Numbered from the stretch's first letter, positions 1 through 7,830 are shown. The stretch: 64,000 nucleotides of DNA from Natrialba hulunbeirensis JCM 10989 (GCF_000337575.1 NZ_AOIM01000007.1:1-64000), one strand, 5' to 3'. The notes: generated by a model from the letters alone, not told the origin. Made by a program: numbers and translations.

Positions 1-1
1 A

Positions 2-229
2 GACGCTGCGCTCTCACAGGGTGGTGGTGCCACGCCTGAAGTTGTCGCCGAGACCGTGGAAACGAAACTCTCCCAGAGCGAGGACTTCGCCGAGAAAATC
101 GCTAGTAACGACGCCCTCGCTGAGGCACTGGCAGGCAAGGAGGCGTTTGTGGATAGGGTGGCCGATCTGGTCGCCGGCAAGACTGGTGCCGGTGAAGAGA
201 GCATCGAAGATGTTCACGGAGGGGACTAA
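2..229 (+). CDS. C-terminal end of an effector-like protein (partial)
   Basis: The reading frame is open from base 2 to a TAA at 227-229, giving the last 75 residues of a protein whose start lies outside the window. The tail is rich in Ala, Glu and Asp, looks helical and has no strong hydrophobic segment. The stop lies 2 bp before the ATG of the first partner gene. The two other effector/partner pairs in which the spacing is not an overlap show gaps of 2 and 5 bp, so by position this is inferred to be the end of another DUF4157-linked effector. No DUF4157 sequence is visible in the part present, so the family is not proven. Confidence 0.6.
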   Translation, partial: DAALSQGGGATPEVVAETVETKLSQSEDFAEKIASNDALAEALAGKEAFVDRVADLVAGKTGAGEESIEDVHGGD

Positions 230-231
230 TT

Positions 232-1203
232 ATGGAAGCTACCATCTTCGATGAAACTATTCACAAGGGTCAACAGCGTATCGGCGTTCGTGTAGTTGAC
301 AATAATAGCACTGAACACGAACTCTCGATCGACAAGTACGGCGAGATCTATATTCATGAACAAGACGGCTACCCAGACGTGCCAAGTGAACGGTCTCCTG
401 ACGGCGTACGCAACGTAACACAGGCCCAGCAGTACGCCAAGTACTACGTCTACAAGGACTGTGGCTACCCGACGATTTCGCTGCAGGAAGACCCCGACCG
501 CATTACGCTCGTCGCACTGATCGTCGCGGCGATGGACACTGAGACGTTCGAAGAGTACTTCGGTGACTTCTACCAGCAGTTCCGCCACCATCACGAAGAC
601 GAGGATCCAGCCATCGAAATCCCGGATGACCTCTACACCGAGGATGTCTTCTACTACTACACGACGGGGATTTTCCTCGGCCTGGACGAGACTGCCGAGG
701 CGGACCTGATCGAGCAACTTCAGGACGAGACCGTCCAGGAGTATCTCGAGGAAGCCGAATCGATCACGGGAAGCGGCGACGTTGCAGCCATCGCCGACGA
801 ACTCTCGGCGCTGGCTACCGAGCACGGCTTTGGTGGCGGTGACCTCCAGACGCTCGCACCCGAGCAGTGGATCGAGACGACCTCAGGGCTGCACGTCAAG
901 TGGGAGATCGGCGACGAAATTTACGGCGAATTCAACGGCGAGCCCGACCTCGACCGTGGGCCGGACGCCGAACTGGAGTTAGTGCCCCACGAGCCCGAGT
1001 CGATGGAGGCTCTCCAGGAGTACGCAGTGCACAACCTGAAGTGCCAGATTCGGGACTGTTACGTCTACATGGGCGTTACGCCGCCGGAATCCGTCCGAGT
1101 CACCGGACCGGGCAAGAACCTCTTTACTGGGCTCTACCAGCGATACGACGGCTGGCAACCGTACTACGACTCAGACGCCGACATCGACTGGGAGAACGTC
1201 TAA
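232..1203 (+). CDS. Partner protein A of the DUF4157 cassettes, unknown family
   Basis: This 323-residue acidic soluble protein has no domain I recognise and is one of four paralogues in the first 10.5 kb (also at 1932, 7836 and 9547). Conserved landmarks are an N-terminal block ending in GEI-x-x-HEQ-x-x-YP near residue 40, an aromatic A-x-x-YVY block near residue 65, an EEYFGDFY block near residue 105, and a C-terminal block with CQIRDCYVYMG and PPES near residues 270-285. The central ~100 residues diverge strongly between copies. No signal peptide or membrane segment is seen. The ATG lies 2 bp after the preceding stop, implying co-transcription and probable translational coupling. By position it could be an immunity protein, a chaperone or a loading adaptor for the effector upstream; the sequence does not decide. 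Confidence 0.85.
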   Translation: MEATIFDETIHKGQQRIGVRVVDNNSTEHELSIDKYGEIYIHEQDGYPDVPSERSPDGVRNVTQAQQYAKYYVYKDCGYPTISLQEDPDRITLVALIVAAMDTETFEEYFGDFYQQFRHHHEDEDPAIEIPDDLYTEDVFYYYTTGIFLGLDETAEADLIEQLQDETVQEYLEEAESITGSGDVAAIADELSALATEHGFGGGDLQTLAPEQWIETTSGLHVKWEIGDEIYGEFNGEPDLDRGPDAELELVPHEPESMEALQEYAVHNLKCQIRDCYVYMGVTPPESVRVTGPGKNLFTGLYQRYDGWQPYYDSDADIDWENV

Positions 1204-1257
1204 CGAACCGGTACGTTCTTTTTCGCTGGGTCCGGATTATGCACCAATTCCTGATTG

Positions 1258-1929
1258 ATGGCGACCGTCTCTCACGAACCCGCACGCGTCACACGGCAAA
1301 CCGGCGGCGCGGCTATCAGCACGATGCCTCAGGAAGGGACTGACCTCGAGATTGATCCTGATCCGCAGTTGGAGCGGGAAGCTGACGAGGCGGCGCAGCA
1401 AGCATTGTCTGGTGAAGAGCCACTGGTAGTCAATCGACTGGGGACGGACGTGCACATTCAGCGGACACCTGCTGAAGTCAGCGTTGAGAACAATTACAAG
1501 GGGATCAGCGACCTCGTCGACGAGGTCGCCAACCTTCGAGACCAGGTTTCCGAGAACACCCAGACGATTGAGCAGACCCGATCCTCGCTCGGCTCTCTCG
1601 AGGACGAGGTCCACTCCGGTCTGGGAGAGAAAACCGCTGGCCTCGCCGCCGGTGGCATCGGAGCCGGAGCCATCGCGCTCGGCCGAGCGGGTATGGAACC
1701 TGCCCTTCAGGAGGGCCTTTCCGAGACCGCGATGAATCCGGAACTGGGTGCCCCTACGATGGCTGCGGCCCTGATGGCTATCGGTGTCGGTGCCGCCAGT
1801 ACTGGTGCGAAAAGTCTCTGGGAACGGGCCAAAGAACGGTTCTCCCGGGACAAGGCTGATAAAGAGGAGAAGTTTAACTCACAAGAAGAATCCGACGAGA
1901 ACAGTCTACTCGGGAAGGTAGGATTGTGA
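1258..1929 (+). CDS. Orphan effector cassette with truncated DUF4157 domain
   Basis: This frame begins inside the eCIS-core (DUF4157) domain. Residues 6-16 read HEPARVTRQTG where the full-length gene at 6667 has HELAHVRQQTG, so the front half of the domain is missing and HExxH has become HExxR. About 40 further residues match the full-length gene closely, up to the VNRLGTDVHIQR block. After that the sequence is unrelated: a coiled-coil-like stretch (residues ~85-120), then two glycine/alanine-rich hydrophobic segments (~126-145 and ~162-182) and a charged tail. The ATG at 1258 is chosen; a TTG precedes it by one codon. No SD motif is evident. The gene ends 2 bp before partner B. It may be silent until recombined into a full-length gene, or be expressed as a short protein. 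Confidence 0.7.
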   Translation: MATVSHEPARVTRQTGGAAISTMPQEGTDLEIDPDPQLEREADEAAQQALSGEEPLVVNRLGTDVHIQRTPAEVSVENNYKGISDLVDEVANLRDQVSENTQTIEQTRSSLGSLEDEVHSGLGEKTAGLAAGGIGAGAIALGRAGMEPALQEGLSETAMNPELGAPTMAAALMAIGVGAASTGAKSLWERAKERFSRDKADKEEKFNSQEESDENSLLGKVGL

Positions 1930-1931
1930 CA

Positions 1932-2888
1932 ATGAACGCTGAAATAAAAGACGAAATAGAAGAAGGTGTGGGAGTAGTTGTTACTGATAACCGCGACAAA
2001 GAACATAGAATGGTCGTGGGACAGAGAGGGAAAATTAAGGCACACAAAACAGACGAATACCCAGATCCATCTGATCGTACCTTCGAAGAAGACGAAAGCT
2101 TCTCGCAGGCCCGCCGCTTCGCCCGTTGGCACGTCTACCGCGAGACGGGCTACGACACGGTCCCGAATCCCGACAACCCCGACCGCATCGCGGCTGCCCT
2201 GATGGCTGTCCTCGACCTCGAGGACGAGCAGTTCGACGAGTACTTCGGGACGCTGTACGAGCAGATGGCCAGCCACGAGCGGGCCGATCTCACTCCGGTC
2301 CTCGACATCCCGAACGAGGTCTACAACGAGGAGTTCATCGTCTACAAGCAAAATATCTACCTGTCGGCGGATCTCGACGCCATTCAGGAGCAACTGCAGC
2401 GCCCGGCGGTTGATGTCCTCGGCGAAGACACCATTCAGGAACTCGTCGACGCCCAAGGCCAGGGACTCGTCGCCAAAGCTCGGTCGCTCATTGGCGGTGG
2501 AACTGACCAGACTGACGACGAGTTCGACCCCGATATTTCCTTTACGGACCTAACTATCGAGGACTGTTCTGGGATTGAGACGATGTACAGCGAGCCGGAC
2601 GGCTACAAAACCATCGAGGGAGAAGATCCGATCAATCGTGAGCCAGACGCCCGGATCGAGACGCTCCCGATGGGCTTCACCCGACCACAGTTCCGTCGGC
2701 ACGTCGGACATACTCTCGTCTGCCAAATTCGCGATTGCTTCGTCAGCATGGGGTTGGAGCCGCCGGCTCAGTACCGCGTACTCGGGCACGGCAAGTTCAA
2801 GTACTCAGCAAAGTACCGGGATTTCGACTTCTACCCGGACTACTGGGACCACGACGCCCGCATCTCGGGCTACGTTTCGCCCGTGTAG
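1932..2888 (+). CDS. Partner protein B of the DUF4157 cassettes
   Basis: A second paralogue of the ~310-residue partner family. It keeps the N-terminal block (MNAEI start, YPD near residue 40), the ARRFARWHVYRETGY block, the DEYFGTLYEQ block and the C-terminal CQIRDCFVSMGLEPP motif. The start at ATG 1932 is preferred over the GTG at 1926 because all four copies then begin M-x-A or a close variant. It lies 2 bp after the stop of the orphan effector cassette. The middle (about residues 150-220) is not alignable by eye with the other copies, as expected if each partner is matched to its own effector C-terminus. Function unknown. Confidence 0.85.
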   Translation: MNAEIKDEIEEGVGVVVTDNRDKEHRMVVGQRGKIKAHKTDEYPDPSDRTFEEDESFSQARRFARWHVYRETGYDTVPNPDNPDRIAAALMAVLDLEDEQFDEYFGTLYEQMASHERADLTPVLDIPNEVYNEEFIVYKQNIYLSADLDAIQEQLQRPAVDVLGEDTIQELVDAQGQGLVAKARSLIGGGTDQTDDEFDPDISFTDLTIEDCSGIETMYSEPDGYKTIEGEDPINREPDARIETLPMGFTRPQFRRHVGHTLVCQIRDCFVSMGLEPPAQYRVLGHGKFKYSAKYRDFDFYPDYWDHDARISGYVSPV

Positions 2889-2956
2889 GGCGGAGTGGCA
2901 CTGTATCGAATCGTCGAATTACATTACTGGAATGCGAAACGTGTGATCGATGTCAC

Positions 2957-3120
2957 CCGTAGCAAGGGCCAACCACTCACGCAGCCGATTCAGCGTGCAC
3001 TCGAGGAGCGCATGGATGCGGACTTCTCAAACGTGCGCATTCACACGGGTACGAAAGTCGCCGGAGCGGCCGACGCGATCGATGCGAAGGCGTTCGCCTG
3101 TGGGAACGACATCGTGTTTC
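2957..3120 (+). pseudogene. Fragment of a DUF4157 (eCIS-core) domain
   Basis: About 55 codons match the front half of the DUF4157 domain of the gene at 6667: PIQRALEERM, then DFSNVRIHTG, then AADAIDAKAFACGNDIVF. The match stops abruptly after NDIVF at about 3120. What follows is the reverse complement of a PIN-domain gene, so there is no HELAH motif and no effector tail. The open frame runs on to 3296 but that part is antisense to the vapC remnant. It is a relic of another cassette cut by the same rearrangement that truncated vapC. Confidence 0.75.
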
Positions 3121-3123
3121 CGC

Positions 3124-3327
3124 TACCGGATAGGAATCGAGGACGGCTTCGACCTGCTGGCGCTCTTCGAGGGTGTTTGTTGCTTTCCCGACGCCAATGT
3201 AGAGTTTCAGAGCGGTCATCGACGGGATCACCAACGAAACACTCTCTGCTTCAAGTTCCCGTTCCTTCTGGATGGTTGGGTCGACGTCGTCGATGATGTC
3301 CAGAACGAAGCTCGTGTCGACGATCAT
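3124..3327 (-). pseudogene. vapC-like PIN ribonuclease, 3' truncated
   Basis: The first 68 codons encode the start of a PIN-domain toxin: MIVDTSFVLDIIDD with the first catalytic Asp at residue 4, then an alpha-helical stretch up to VLDSYPV. The normal remaining half, with the other acidic catalytic residues, is absent because the frame runs into the inverted DUF4157 fragment at about 3120. The ATG overlaps the vapB stop as ATGA (3324-3327), the usual vapBC coupling. The product is almost certainly inactive. Confidence 0.75.
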
Positions 3328-3563
3328 TCGAACCGCTCTGCAACCTCACGGACTTCGTCACGGTCTGCCTGATCAGCGGTCTCGATTGCTTCTCGCATCT
3401 CGTCCATCTGGTCGTCATCGGAGACATCACGGAAATCGCGGAGACCGCGGAGCGACCGTCCGCCGATGAGCCTGTTCACGATGTCACTGAACGACTCGTC
3501 ATCACGCTTGGTCGCTTTGATGCGTTCGTAGACATCGTTCTCGAGACGGCTCTGGTGTGACAT
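3324..3563 (-). CDS. VapB-type antitoxin
   Basis: A 79-residue, acidic, haloarchaeal VapB-like antitoxin. An N-terminal DNA-binding region begins SRLENDVYERIKATKRDDESFSD and continues IVNRLIGGRSL, the usual pattern of haloarchaeal VapB. It is followed by a charged helical tail that would occupy the toxin groove. The ATG at 3563 is preferred over a TTG three codons upstream. The partner toxin immediately downstream is truncated, so this antitoxin is an orphan in function unless it neutralises a VapC elsewhere. Confidence 0.75.
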   Translation of the reverse strand: MSHQSRLENDVYERIKATKRDDESFSDIVNRLIGGRSLRGLRDFRDVSDDDQMDEMREAIETADQADRDEVREVAERFE

Positions 3564-3746
3564 CCCCGACAACGTTGACGCTCTATGAGAATTACGGTTG
3601 GAGTGCGTAGCTATCGAAACGGCTGGTGTGATCGTCCTGGTTGCTGTGTTGATCCCTGCCGTTCGTCAGGCTCCAGACGCGTCACACTCCCAGCATCGCC
3701 CTCCCACTCTTCCCGTGGGAACACGGGCTCACTCACCTCGATTTTG

Positions 3747-3775
3747 GAAATTACGATTTTGGAAATCGTAATTTC
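3747..3775. repeat. Perfect 13-bp inverted repeat with 3-nt loop
   Basis: GAAATTACGATTT is followed by TGG and then its exact reverse complement. The first arm also sits in a direct repeat: CGATTTTGGAAAT occurs at about 3739-3751 and again at 3754-3766. The site is AT-rich within GC-rich surroundings and lies ~100 bp upstream of the TATA box of the winged-helix gene. It may be an operator for a dimeric regulator; a terminator is less likely as no T-tract follows. Confidence 0.6.
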
Positions 3776-3849
3776 TGTTTCCACCCCAAGAACTGTCTCA
3801 CACGATGTGACTGAGTATGGTGTTCCGAGAACCGATGTGCTTACATCAG

Positions 3850-3857
3850 TTATATAG
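3850..3857 (+). promoter_or_regulatory. TATA box of the winged-helix gene
   Basis: TTATATAG lies in a GC-rich background. A transcription start about 26 nt downstream would fall near 3880, next to an ATG at 3883 and 30 nt before the preferred ATG at 3910. Confidence 0.5.
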
Positions 3858-3909
3858 TAACACTGATGACAAGAGTACAGTTATGACTCAAAATATCTTA
3901 GTGACAAGT

Positions 3910-4248
3910 ATGCCTATCGATATCGAGACATTCAACGAACACTCTGACACTGAACTCAAGGGAGAGACGAACGCAGAGCGGGTTATCACGTATCTGGCCC
4001 GAAACGATGACAAGGCGTTCACACCCTCCGAAATAGCTGCTGGAGCAGGAGTGAAGAAGGGTTCAGTCAGTACTGTCCTGAGTCGTCTGGAGGATGCAAA
4101 CCTGGTTCGGCATAAGGGGGAATACTGGGCGATTGGGGATATGGACCGCGTCCGTGATGCGTATAACTTCCACAAGACCGTTCAGCGACTAAATGAGCAG
4201 TATGGGTCCGAAGATCCCGAAGAATGGAAGGAGCACGCAGTTGACTGA
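3910..4248 (+). CDS. Winged-helix (MarR-like) regulator, antitoxin-like
   Basis: A 112-residue DNA-binding protein with a clear winged helix-turn-helix: TPSEIAAGAGVKKGSVSTVLSRLEDA as helices 2-3 (residues ~36-60) and a wing ending in HKGEYWAI. It is a paralogue of the protein at 26544, which is coupled to a PemK/MazF-type toxin, and the two share the MPID/MSID start, helix spacing and EEWKEHA/EEWRAHA ending. Here no toxin gene follows; the next gene is a broken RelE on the other strand. The start at 3910 is chosen from the paralogue; ATG 3883 in the same frame would add nine residues and fits a leaderless transcript. Confidence 0.75.
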   Translation: MPIDIETFNEHSDTELKGETNAERVITYLARNDDKAFTPSEIAAGAGVKKGSVSTVLSRLEDANLVRHKGEYWAIGDMDRVRDAYNFHKTVQRLNEQYGSEDPEEWKEHAVD

Positions 4249-4356
4249 TTTACCCATGTAGGGTTGCGAACTGGACGGGAGCCTTCTCCAACGACCGTCT
4301 GTCCCCACTCTACGGGATCGTCAATTCTGGTTCCAGTGATCTCGTTTCCAGAGGCA

Positions 4357-4620
4357 TCATGGGGGAAGGTGTCGATCATACACATTCCGTCGGTGACCGA
4401 CTGCCTCGACGATGAGAATATCGTCGTCGCGATCCCAGGTGATGATCGCTCGGTAGTCACCGGCACGAAGTTTGTAATACGGGTAGCCGGAAAGACGCTC
4501 GAGTCGGTGTTCGGTCCAGTCAGTCGCCTCATCAGCTTTGTTCATTACACGATCGGCGACTTGTGGGTCTCAGTTCTCGAGATGACCGATCGCTTGTTCA
4601 GTGTACTCGACGTCAGTCAT
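4357..4620 (-). pseudogene. RelE-family toxin with in-frame stop
   Basis: Read from ATG 4620, the frame gives MTDVEYTEQAIGHLEN, then TGA at 4572-4570, and continues in the same frame DPQVADRVMNKADEATDWTEH up to a RelE/ParE-type C-terminus with YYKLRAGDYRAIITW and VGHRRNVYDR. The core sequence is otherwise intact, so a single nonsense change has inactivated it. The start overlaps the upstream antitoxin by 8 nt (4613-4620). An internal ATG at 4545 could produce a 62-residue fragment lacking the first strand and helix. Confidence 0.8.
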
Positions 4621-4894
4621 TCAAGCCGAGGCGATCACGAACATCATCAGCAGATTGCGTTTCAGCCTGCTTTCGCTGCTCGCGGCTCTTTACAAGTTCC
4701 TCGAGCGTTTCGTCGGAGAGCCTTGCCGGTGGATCAATCCAGTCGCGGAGTGCATCGCGGACCGCCTCCGACCGCGAGGTGTACCCCCGACGCTCGTACT
4801 CCTCGTCGATCTTCTCGAGGAGCCTGTTTGGAACCCGGATGTCGATTTTGGTAGTCCCGTTGCCGTCACCGGCATCACTGGTGTCAGTACTCAT
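4613..4894 (-). CDS. Ribbon-helix-helix antitoxin
   Basis: A 93-residue protein with an N-terminal ribbon-helix-helix domain: TTKIDIRVPNRLLEKIDEEY as the strand and first helix, then GYTSRSEAVRDALRDWI as the second helix. A charged C-terminal tail follows. It is the partner of the RelE-like toxin that it overlaps. The ATG at 4894 is preferred because a paralogous fragment at 10513-10651 begins the same way (MST...GD). Such antitoxins normally bind their own promoter. With the toxin interrupted, it may be a relic or act on other RelE toxins. Confidence 0.8.
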   Translation of the reverse strand: MSTDTSDAGDGNGTTKIDIRVPNRLLEKIDEEYERRGYTSRSEAVRDALRDWIDPPARLSDETLEELVKSREQRKQAETQSADDVRDRLGLND

Positions 4895-5021
4895 TACTGT
4901 GTGAGACGCTCGTCCCACAAATAACTGTTTCCCCTCTATTCTGGAGCTGTGTTCGCTACACTGTGTCTCGAGGTATCCATATCGTGCTCAGCAGAGAGCA
5001 CGCCGGTACCGATACAGATCG

Positions 5022-5297
5022 TTATCCGTAGAGCACGTCGTCGATGTCGCTCTCGTCCGTTTCGACGTCCGACCGGAACCGACCACGACGCATTGTTTCT
5101 TTCTCGTCTTCCGAAAGGGGTACGGACGACTCTCGGAACGAATTGATCACGTCACTGCGTGATTCGTACGCGTCGTTGATGAGGTGGGCCACCAGTTCCT
5201 GTCGCGTGACGTTCCGTCCCGTCTGGAGCCGGATCTCCGCCTGGAGTTCCTCGAGCCGCGATTTCGCGTCCTCGTGGATCTTTACTTCCGTGGTCAT
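5022..5297 (-). CDS. Orphan VapB-like antitoxin
   Basis: A 91-residue protein beginning MTTEVKIHEDAKSRLEELQA with a helix-turn-helix-like NVTRQELVAHLINDAYESR segment and an acidic tail. It resembles haloarchaeal VapB-type antitoxins normally followed by a PIN gene. The roughly 125 bp downstream (4895-5021) contains no PIN start, so it appears solitary. It could also be a stand-alone small regulator. Confidence 0.6.
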   Translation of the reverse strand: MTTEVKIHEDAKSRLEELQAEIRLQTGRNVTRQELVAHLINDAYESRSDVINSFRESSVPLSEDEKETMRRGRFRSDVETDESDIDDVLYG

Positions 5298-5477
5298 ACG
5301 CTATCGTTTCATCTGTAACTGGATACCCGTTTCTACGCACTCCTCGTTAGTGGCTATTGTTTCATACGCTCTGTACAAGCGGTCTCGAGTGCTGTTCTTG
5401 TTATTTATCGGGAATCAGCATCACTCACAACGCGGCGTTTCAACCCTGCCAACCGTGGGGGCGGGGAATCCGCCTCG

Positions 5478-5900
5478 CTACCTAGTTTGAAACCACGTTG
5501 CAACCTCCTGCTGAAACCGGTCGAACCACTCGAGATCCTCCTGCAACACATCGTACACGAGGTCGTGGTCGATATCCCCGTACCGATGGGCGAGGTGATT
5601 TCGAAAACCGACAGCTTCCGCGAGCTTCGACCCAGTTTCGGCCGCAATAATATCGGCCTCAACGAGCGCTTCGATTTCCTCACGTGAGGTTTCGGCGGTC
5701 CCGAGGTTCTCGGAAGCCCGGATATGACTCGCCAGATCGATACAGGATTGGATCGCGTTCATCAATGACCGTTCGACAGCACGCTGAAGAACGACATCTT
5801 CGAGATACTCCGTTCTGGAACCATCGCTCATCTCCTTGCATTCGTTCGTGTACTGATTGATCAACGCAAGCCGGTCTCCAACTACTTCTTCGTCGACCAT
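5478..5900 (-). CDS. hepT: HEPN toxin of a HepT-MntA system
   Basis: A 140-residue, mostly helical HEPN protein. The active-site motif RNHLAHRY is present: Arg100, His105 and Tyr107 fit the HepT pattern RX4HXY, in which the family is an RNase and the tyrosine is the site AMPylated by the cognate MNT antitoxin. The start at 5900 shares one base with the stop of the upstream MNT gene (TAATG), which shows tight coupling. An upstream extension of the frame is antisense-like sequence inside the MNT gene and is not used. Confidence 0.88.
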   Translation of the reverse strand: MVDEEVVGDRLALINQYTNECKEMSDGSRTEYLEDVVLQRAVERSLMNAIQSCIDLASHIRASENLGTAETSREEIEALVEADIIAAETGSKLAEAVGFRNHLAHRYGDIDHDLVYDVLQEDLEWFDRFQQEVATWFQTR

Positions 5901-6343
5901 TAGACATCTCCCGTAGCGAGTCGGTCGATGAACTCGCGTCGCTGTCGCGTGCGCTGTTCGTGGGCGTCCTCGACGCGCTGTGTAAGGCGTCGTTCGTCTG
6001 CCGCTTTCGTTTCCTCGTCGCCGTACACCAGCCACCCATCTCGAAGCGCGTTCAGCGCGACGGTATCGGGTACCGCCTGTCTATCACTGACATCGACGAA
6101 CATCTCGGCGTACGACTGGAGCTCGCTATCGATTTGATTGCGCCGCCGAAATCGTTCGTGCCGAGTACAGTCGTCTGGAAACCGAACGCAAACGTCGAGG
6201 TCCGACGCCGGTGACGCTGTTCCGCTCACGTGCGATCCGAACAGCACAGCATACTGTACGTCGGCATCAGCGAACACCGATCGAAAGCCCTCGAGATCGA
6301 CGCCAGTGAGGCTACCATCTGACTCCGGAGCGTCGCCTCGCAT
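5900..6343 (-). CDS. mntA: MNT nucleotidyltransferase antitoxin
   Basis: A 147-residue minimal nucleotidyltransferase. The signature GS-X10-DXD is complete, with Gly36-Ser37 and Asp48/Asp50, so the enzyme is predicted to be active and to modify the HepT tyrosine, neutralising the RNase. The C-terminal third is a charged helix rich in Arg. The start at ATG 6343 is supported by a TATA element 24 nt upstream; the 24-codon upstream extension is not needed. Operon order is mntA then hepT. Confidence 0.88.
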   Translation of the reverse strand: MRGDAPESDGSLTGVDLEGFRSVFADADVQYAVLFGSHVSGTASPASDLDVCVRFPDDCTRHERFRRRNQIDSELQSYAEMFVDVSDRQAVPDTVALNALRDGWLVYGDEETKAADERRLTQRVEDAHEQRTRQRREFIDRLATGDV

Positions 6344-6367
6344 ACGTTGGGGTACGTGTTGGACCGC

Positions 6368-6373
6368 CTTATA
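6368..6373 (-). promoter_or_regulatory. TATA box of mntA-hepT
   Basis: TATAAG on the minus strand lies 24 nt before the mntA ATG, the spacing expected for a leaderless haloarchaeal transcript. Confidence 0.6.
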
Positions 6374-6666
6374 CTGTCTGCCACGAGAGTACTGTGCCGT
6401 CCGTTCGTGATGCATTGGTCAGCACACACCCACACTCGCGGAACCTGTCGCCCGATCTGTACGTTTCGCCCGGTCGCACTCGAGTGCACTCCATCAGACT
6501 CGCTGTACTCAGAGACTCGCGTAGGACTGAGCCGTGATCAATTGTGGGTGTGCTTTGTCTGTCGTCAGCCTTCACTTTCCAGGAAACAAGTATTAATATA
6601 CCAAGAATTCAAGAGTTCGTGTATGATCAACTCGCTTCGAATCGACGGTGTCCAGAGGGACACGCC

Positions 6667-7830
6667 ATGAAGAAACGTCGTACCCGAACCGACTCGGACT
6701 CAGAGAGCGAGGACGGACACGAGCAGCGGCAATCGTCGCAGTCGCAGGCTGGCGGCCAGCCTATCGCCCGAATGCCGTCGGCACAACCTGACCCTGCTTT
6801 CTCTGGGGACCCTGTCCATCAGGCTCCGGACCCATATGCACATGCACATGCGTCACCCGAAGCAACACCTCCAGGCGAACCCGTTGTTCCGGGCTACGGT
6901 TCCACTGCAACAGAGACCGAAACGCGCGACCACCACATCCAGCGCGCACTCGAGGGAACCGACACCACGCAGGACGAGGTTCCTGATACTGTCCTTGACG
7001 TGCTAGGCGAGGGTGGGAAACCACTGGAGCAGCCGATTCAGCGGGCACTCGAAGAGCGCATGGGCGCGGACTTCTCGAACGTTCGGATTCATACTGGTGG
7101 GAGGGCTGCGCAGGCAGCTGACGCGATCGACGCGAAAGCGTTCACCTGTGGGAACGACATTGTGTTCAACGCCGGCAAGTATGATCCCGAGTCGGGCGAG
7201 GGTCAGTTCCTGCTGGCTCACGAGTTAGCACACGTTCGCCAACAGACTGGCGCGGCAATCAGCATGATGCCCCAGGAAGGTGCTGCTCTCGAAATCGATC
7301 CCGATCCGCAGTTGGAGCGGGACGCTGACGAAGCAGCACAACAGGCGCTCTCGGGTGACGAACCACTGATCGTGAATCGGATGGGGACAAATATTCACAT
7401 CCAACGAACTGGGGCCGGCGCACCTGTCCCTGGTGCTGGTGGCCCTCTGGTCGAGCAGATACGTGAACTCGAGGACGATACCGAAGACGATGAGGGGATT
7501 ACCCTTCGGAAACTCTTGAAAGGCGCAGCGAAAGCGGGTATTTCGACAGGAATAATCACGGCTCTAGTCCAGACGAGTGCTCTCGAGACGGGGCTCACTG
7601 ACCCAGAGACAGCAATGATTACTGGAGCAGCGAGTGTTACAGCCGCGACAGGGCTCACCGCGAAACGATTAGCCTATCGCAAACTTGATCCACAGATTTG
7701 GCGACGTATCTTCGCTGCTGCTGGCCACGAGGACCTGCTCGCAAACATTCTTCGGAACCTCGGTCATGAACCCGACTGGGCAGAAGATCTCGGGACGGGT
7801 GACTCGCAAGCAGACGAATTGGGTAGGTGA
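6667..7830 (+). CDS. Full-length eCIS-core (DUF4157) effector-like protein
   Basis: A 387-residue protein and the only complete DUF4157 gene here. Residues 1-110 are a low-complexity Gln/Ser/Pro/Asp linker. Residues ~115-245 are the eCIS-core domain: PIQRALEERMGADFSNVRIH, then AIDAKAFTCGNDIVF, the HELAHVRQQTG metal-binding-type motif at ~184, and EADE/ADEAAQQAL. Residues ~255-387 are unique, with two hydrophobic segments (~292-310 and ~319-337) and a helical tail. In other prokaryotes this domain is found at the front of cargo or toxins linked to contractile injection systems; no sheath, tube or baseplate gene is in this window. The ATG at 6667 is chosen over in-frame upstream codons, since a TATA-like element (~6593-6602) would start the RNA after those codons. 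Partner C begins 5 bp after the stop. Confidence 0.85.
   Translation: MKKRRTRTDSDSESEDGHEQRQSSQSQAGGQPIARMPSAQPDPAFSGDPVHQAPDPYAHAHASPEATPPGEPVVPGYGSTATETETRDHHIQRALEGTDTTQDEVPDTVLDVLGEGGKPLEQPIQRALEERMGADFSNVRIHTGGRAAQAADAIDAKAFTCGNDIVFNAGKYDPESGEGQFLLAHELAHVRQQTGAAISMMPQEGAALEIDPDPQLERDADEAAQQALSGDEPLIVNRMGTNIHIQRTGAGAPVPGAGGPLVEQIRELEDDTEDDEGITLRKLLKGAAKAGISTGIITALVQTSALETGLTDPETAMITGAASVTAATGLTAKRLAYRKLDPQIWRRIFAAAGHEDLLANILRNLGHEPDWAEDLGTGDSQADELGR

Larger units (their letters stand above)
3564..3909. other. Intergenic region between vapB and the winged-helix gene
   Basis: This holds the divergent upstream regions of the minus-strand vapB and the plus-strand winged-helix gene. The 13-bp inverted repeat at 3747-3775 and a TATA-like element at 3850-3857 are the only sites I can support. 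The short plus-strand frame that crosses it has no recognisable protein features. Confidence 0.5.
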
